From NCBI GenBank assembly GCA_031288215.1, contig JAITRV010000080.1, forward strand, positions 1 through 7,020: 7,020 bases of DNA, given 5' to 3'. A program made the translations under genes and the position numbers. Below, piece by piece: positions 4,224 to 7,020 of this stretch. A model generated the notes under the pieces. The model searched no databases. It was not told where the DNA came from and saw only the letters and a list, made by a program, of their open reading frames with translations. The DNA comes from Spirochaetaceae bacterium. GTDB taxonomy: Bacteria; Spirochaetota; Spirochaetia; Treponematales; Breznakiellaceae. How positions within the stretch are numbered: position 1 is the stretch's first letter; each line of letters starts with the position of its first letter.

Positions 4224-5294
4224 ATGAGTGATAAAATAGCCGTCATCGGATCCGGCGCCTGGGGCACCGCGGTAGCCAAGGTTATCGCCGAAAAGGGAAA
4301 AACGGTCATCCTCTGGTGCCTGGAGGAAGCCGTTGCCGGCGAGATCAATAACGCCCATACCAACGCCCGGTATTTGCCGGGGGTGGAACTTCCCCCCTCC
4401 CTCCGGGCCGTGCCGGATATTGTCGAAGCCGCGGAGGGGGCGGAATTCCTTATCCTGGCCTCCCCCTCCCTCTACCTCCTGGATACGGTGAAGAAGATCC
4501 TGCCGGTCCGGTCCATCCGGGAGGGGGAAACCGCTATCGCGGTGATCACCAAGGGCTTTTTGCCCACCCCCAAGGGGCCCCGGCTGATCCTGGAGACCCT
4601 GGAGGATTATCTGCCCGGCTTCTACCGGCAGGGCCTGGTCTACATTGCGGGGCCCAGCCACGCCGAGGAGGTTTCCCGGGGGAAGATCACCGGCCTTATC
4701 GCCGCCAGCGAGAACGCCAAGAATTCCATCCGCTTCCGGGACCTCCTGAAGAGCAGCCGGCTCCTGGTGTTTTCTTCCTTTGACGTGCGGGGGGTGCAGG
4801 CGGCGGCGGCGGCCAAGAACGTTGTCGCCATTGCCTTCGGCATCCTGGACGCCCTGAAAACCGCCGAGGCCCCCCACCTCAAGGGGGAGCTTTTCGGGGA
4901 CGGCACCGAATCCCTGCTCCTTGCCGCGGGGCTCAACGAGATTCAGACCCTGGGCAAGGCCCTGGGGGCCACCCACGCGGAAACCTTCACCTCGATCTCC
5001 GGGGTGGGGGACCTGGACGTTACCTGCCGATCCGTTTTCGGCCGGAACCGCCGCTTCGGCAGGGAGATCATCGAGAAGGACATCCTGGCCCCCTACCGGG
5101 ACCTGGAGGATCTGCTGGACCGGATCGGGGAAATCGGGTATCTCCCCGAGGGGGTGGCCGCGGCCAAGTACGTGAAGATCCTCGCGGAGCGCTTCAAGCT
5201 CAAGATGCCTATTTCCCTGGGCCTCCACCGGATTTTGAACCGGGAAATAGAGCCGGAAAATTTTATTCAGGAATTCCTGAGTTCCCTGGGCTGA
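4224..5294 (+). CDS. gpsA: glycerol-3-phosphate dehydrogenase [NAD(P)+]
   Basis: The enzyme reduces dihydroxyacetone phosphate to sn-glycerol 3-phosphate, the backbone of phospholipids, in the cytoplasm. The 356-residue protein is slightly longer than the common 330-340. The Rossmann motif GSGAWG lies at 9-14. Further family signatures are Lys110 in VITKG, GPSHAEEV (143-150; often GPSFAEEV), the catalytic Lys198 in AAAAAKNVVAIAFG (193-206), GELFGDGTESLL (221-232), Asp263 in GVGDLDVTC and the substrate-binding RNRRFGR (274-280). The region between GDLDVTC and RNRRFG is short but intact. It probably shares a transcript with pepF upstream; the two functions are not obviously linked. No clear terminator follows, and a repeat-rich intergenic region separates it from ffh. 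Confidence 0.97.
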   Translation: MSDKIAVIGSGAWGTAVAKVIAEKGKTVILWCLEEAVAGEINNAHTNARYLPGVELPPSLRAVPDIVEAAEGAEFLILASPSLYLLDTVKKILPVRSIREGETAIAVITKGFLPTPKGPRLILETLEDYLPGFYRQGLVYIAGPSHAEEVSRGKITGLIAASENAKNSIRFRDLLKSSRLLVFSSFDVRGVQAAAAAKNVVAIAFGILDALKTAEAPHLKGELFGDGTESLLLAAGLNEIQTLGKALGATHAETFTSISGVGDLDVTCRSVFGRNRRFGREIIEKDILAPYRDLEDLLDRIGEIGYLPEGVAAAKYVKILAERFKLKMPISLGLHRILNREIEPENFIQEFLSSLG

Positions 5295-5330
5295 TCTGAT
5301 TGGCACGATGAAGAAAGCGGAGGAAGAAAA

Positions 5331-5390
5331 ACCACGGACCACACGAACCAACACGAACTTGTTGTGTGAGATACATGTGTTTGTTCGTGT
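5331..5390. repeat. short direct and inverted ACACGAAC repeats
   Basis: The stretch reads as imperfect 9-10 base units (ACCACGG, ACCACACGA, ACCAACACGA) at 5331-5356. ACACGAAC occurs at 5341-5348 and 5351-5358 and is mirrored by GTTCGTGT at 5383-5390, giving an 8-bp inverted repeat with a 24-base loop from the nearer copy. Composition differs sharply from the GC-rich genes. Similar intergenic 'GTGGTCCGTGGTT' sequences are familiar to me from spirochaete and other genomes, so this may be one copy of a dispersed repeat family. That last point is memory, not shown here. Confidence 0.55.
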
Positions 5391-5440
5391 AGGCGGACCA
5401 TAGTTCGATGGGGGGTAGTGGAAGCCCAAGGGGCTGGAAC

Positions 5441-5503
5441 GAGGGGGGGGGCACGGGATCGGCGGCGCTTGAAGGATCAGGCGCGGAAACTGCCCCCCCC
5501 TTC
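5441..5503 (+). promoter_or_regulatory. G9/C8 stem-loop in the ffh leader
   Basis: Bases 5441-5453 (GA, G9, CA) pair with 5491-5503 (TG, C8, TTC) as a 13-bp stem with one G-U pair, closing a 37-base loop. It ends 15 bases before the ffh SD (5519-5524). No U tract follows, so it is not a standard terminator. It may protect the ffh message or separate it from gpsA transcription. Both arms are homopolymers and could vary in length. Confidence 0.5.
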
Positions 5504-5529
5504 TGAATGACACGGATTGAGAGGTTTGT

Positions 5530-6873
5530 ATGCTGGATAAACTGACCGAAAAATTTTCCGACGCCTTCCGGTTTATTTCCGGGAAGTCGACGATTACCGA
5601 AAAAAACATCAACGACGCGGTGGAGGCCATCAAGATGGCCCTTTTGGAGGCGGACGTGAACCTCCGGGTGGTGCGGCGTTTTGTCAATTCCACCATCGAG
5701 GAGGCCACCGGGGAGAAGGTGCTGCGGTCGGTGGACCCGGGGCAGCAGTTTGTCAAGATTGTGCACGACAAGCTGGTGTCTTTCCTGGGGGATAAGCGGC
5801 AGGACCTGCGGCTCAAGGGGCCCGATACCCTGTCCTGTATCCTCATGCTGGGCTTGCAGGGTTCGGGGAAAACCACCAGTTCCGCCAAGCTGGCCCTGCG
5901 GCTCAAGAAGGAGGGCCGTAAGCCCCTGCTGGTGGCCTGCGACCTGATCCGGCCCGCGGCAGTGGAGCAGCTCGCCGTGCTGGGGGCCCAGGTCGACGTG
6001 CCGGTGTACCGGGAGGAGGGCGCCGTTGATCCGGTGAAGGTGTACCGGGGGGCGGTGGATTGGGCGCGGAAAAACTTCGCCGACACCCTGATCCTCGACA
6101 CCACCGGCCGGCTCCAGATAGACGAACCCATGATGGAGGAGTTGGCGCGGCTCAAGGCGGCCGCCGGCCCCGACGAACTCCTCCTGGTGGCGGATGCCAT
6201 GACCGGGCAGTCCGCGGTGAATATCGCCAAGACCTTTGACGAGAAAATCGGCCTCTCCGGGGTGATCCTCACCAAATTCGACTCCGATACCCGGGGCGGG
6301 GCGGCCCTGTCCCTGAAGACCGTGACCGGCAAGCCCCTCAAATTCGTGGGGACCGGGGAAAAGCCCGCCGACTTCGAGCCCTTCCACCCCGAGCGGATCG
6401 CCGGCCGCATCCTGGGTATGGGGGACGTGGTGAGCATGGTGGAGAAGGTCCAGGAGGTCATCGATCAGAAGGAAGCCCTGGCCCTTCAGCAGAAGATGGA
6501 GAAGGAAATCTATACCCTGGAGGACTGGCTGGAACAGCTCCGGGCGGTGAAGAAGATGGGTTCCCTCCAATCCCTGCTGGATATGATGCCGGGTATGGCC
6601 GGTCAGATAAAGGAAGAGGACCTTAACCAGCGGGACTTGAAAAGCCAGGAGGCGATCCTGTCCTCCATGACCCTGAAGGAACGGGCCAACTACCTGATCA
6701 TCGGGCCCTCCCGGCGGACCCGTATCGCCCGGGGTTCGGGGACCTCCGTGGCGGAGGTGGCCCGGCTGATCAAGCATTTCGAGAAAATGAAGAGCATGAT
6801 GAAGAAGATGGCCAAGGTAAGCAAGAACCCCCAGGCGGCCCAGGCGATGATGAACCGTATGAAGATTCGCTAG
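5530..6873 (+). CDS. ffh: signal recognition particle GTPase Ffh (SRP54)
   Basis: Ffh binds signal sequences and SRP RNA and, with its receptor FtsY, delivers ribosomes making membrane and secreted proteins to the Sec translocon. The 447-residue product has all three domains. The helical N domain covers about 1-90 (MALLEADVNLRVVRRFV at 36-52). The G domain has the P-loop GLQGSGKT (108-115), DLIRPAA (138-144), DTTGR (190-194), TKFD (248-251) and TRGGAAL (254-260). The Met-rich M domain covers about 300-447, with SRRTRIARGSGTS (394-406), the SRP-RNA-binding signature, and KMKSMMKKM (419-427). Length and motifs are normal. GAGAGG at 5519-5524 precedes the ATG by 5 bases. A strong stem-loop lies in the leader, and a long inverted repeat follows the gene. 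Confidence 0.98.
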   Translation: MLDKLTEKFSDAFRFISGKSTITEKNINDAVEAIKMALLEADVNLRVVRRFVNSTIEEATGEKVLRSVDPGQQFVKIVHDKLVSFLGDKRQDLRLKGPDTLSCILMLGLQGSGKTTSSAKLALRLKKEGRKPLLVACDLIRPAAVEQLAVLGAQVDVPVYREEGAVDPVKVYRGAVDWARKNFADTLILDTTGRLQIDEPMMEELARLKAAAGPDELLLVADAMTGQSAVNIAKTFDEKIGLSGVILTKFDSDTRGGAALSLKTVTGKPLKFVGTGEKPADFEPFHPERIAGRILGMGDVVSMVEKVQEVIDQKEALALQQKMEKEIYTLEDWLEQLRAVKKMGSLQSLLDMMPGMAGQIKEEDLNQRDLKSQEAILSSMTLKERANYLIIGPSRRTRIARGSGTSVAEVARLIKHFEKMKSMMKKMAKVSKNPQAAQAMMNRMKIR

Positions 6874-6876
6874 CGG

Positions 6877-6919
6877 CCGGGGATACTCCCGGAGGGCTGG
6901 TACTCCCGGCACGGGCCGG
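6877..6919 (+). repeat. two small GC-rich hairpins sharing TACTCCCGG
   Basis: Just after the ffh stop, CCGGGG (6877-6882) pairs with TCCCGG (6887-6892) over the loop ATAC. CCGGC (6906-6910) pairs with GCCGG (6915-6919) over ACGG. TACTCCCGG occurs at 6884-6892 and 6901-6909, a 17-base direct repeat. They may contribute to the 3' end of the ffh message. No function is otherwise evident. Confidence 0.35.
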
Positions 6920-6936
6920 CACAAGAGAGATCTGCC

Positions 6937-7011
6937 GGGGGGTCCTGTCAGGGGAAAAAACATAGGGTCCCTCCGGTGGCCCCTCCCTATGTTTTTCCCC
7001 TGACACCCCCC
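6937..7011 (+). terminator. long inverted repeat, probable (bidirectional) transcription terminator after ffh
   Basis: Bases 6946-6967 pair with 6985-7005: TGTCAGGGG, an A run and CATAGGG face CCCTATG, a T run and CCCCTGACA. The only flaw is one extra A on the left (A6 against T5). The 17-base loop spans 6968-6984. Six G (6937-6942) and six C (7006-7011) extend the stem after a 3-base bulge. The inner part is an A-tract, a short stem (CATAGGG/CCCTATG) and a T-tract, which is the layout of an intrinsic terminator usable in both directions. The T run is followed by C rather than more T, and the near-perfect outer arms are longer than needed, so a small palindromic repeat element is the alternative. 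Confidence 0.6.
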
Positions 7012-7020
7012 TCCGCAATT

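Larger units (their letters stand above)
5295..5529. other. repeat-rich intergenic region between gpsA and ffh
   Basis: This 235-base gap holds two unrelated structures, listed separately: an ACCACACGA-type repeat with inverted copies (5331-5390), and a G9/C8 stem-loop (5441-5503). A small hairpin, AGCCC-AAG-GGGCT, lies at 5423-5435. I found no convincing promoter or U-tailed terminator, and no credible gene. Confidence 0.65.

Noticed and set aside
5308..5403. Reading frame of 31 codons beginning MKKAEEEKPRTTRTNTN in the gpsA-ffh gap.
   Set aside because: It has no ribosome binding site, and its sequence is simply the translation of the ACACGAAC repeats.
5295..5529. Small RNA gene such as SRP RNA next to ffh.
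   Set aside because: No GGAA-tetraloop helix 8 pattern with the conserved asymmetric loop is visible; the structures present are homopolymer and repeat pairings.
4206..6963. Two very long minus-strand open frames opposite gpsA and ffh.
   Set aside because: gpsA and ffh carry complete family motifs on the plus strand. The antisense products are low-complexity and cross the intergenic repeat without any domain.

Overview
The window is a stretch of GC-rich bacterial chromosome, most likely from a spirochaete of the Treponema / Breznakiella type found in termite guts and similar anaerobic habitats. This is inferred from the general character of the Ffh, GpsA, nucleoside diphosphate kinase and small membrane proteins, and from a CooT-like nickel protein beside a cobalamin gene, which suits an anaerobe with corrinoid and nickel enzymes. 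No 16S or other marker is present, so the taxonomic call is tentative.

Layout. At 1-128 (minus strand) lies the N-terminus of a CobU/CobP-type cobinamide kinase, running off the left edge. Diverging from it is a tightly coupled three-gene cluster at 269-1148: a protein with an extremely His-rich N-terminus, a CooT-like nickel-binding protein, and an unrecognised 79-residue protein. Successive genes share 1 and 4 bases. A good sigma70-like promoter, a small leader hairpin and a strong ribosome binding site precede the cluster. A second group at 1267-5294 holds two small predicted membrane proteins, ndk, a pepF-like M3 oligopeptidase and gpsA, all on the plus strand with short gaps. After a 235-base repeat-rich intergenic region comes ffh (5530-6873), the SRP GTPase. 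The right edge (6874-7020) holds a long inverted repeat that probably serves as the ffh terminator.

How the genes fit together. The cobU / His-rich / CooT-like / 79-aa group reads as a transition-metal module: corrinoid completion on one strand, nickel (or cobalt) storage and delivery on the other. It would most plausibly serve carbon monoxide dehydrogenase/acetyl-CoA synthase or another Ni/Co enzyme encoded elsewhere. The second group is housekeeping: nucleotide balance (ndk), peptide turnover (pepF), phospholipid precursor (gpsA) and membrane-protein targeting (ffh).

Unusual points: an 11-G homopolymer inside a small membrane-protein gene (a candidate phase-variation switch); 14-bp tandem repeats carrying SD-like and ATGTGA motifs just before that gene; a G9/C8 stem-loop in the ffh leader; a probable dispersed repeat after gpsA; and the uncharacterised third member of the nickel cluster. 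I see no CRISPR array, transposase, tRNA or rRNA gene.
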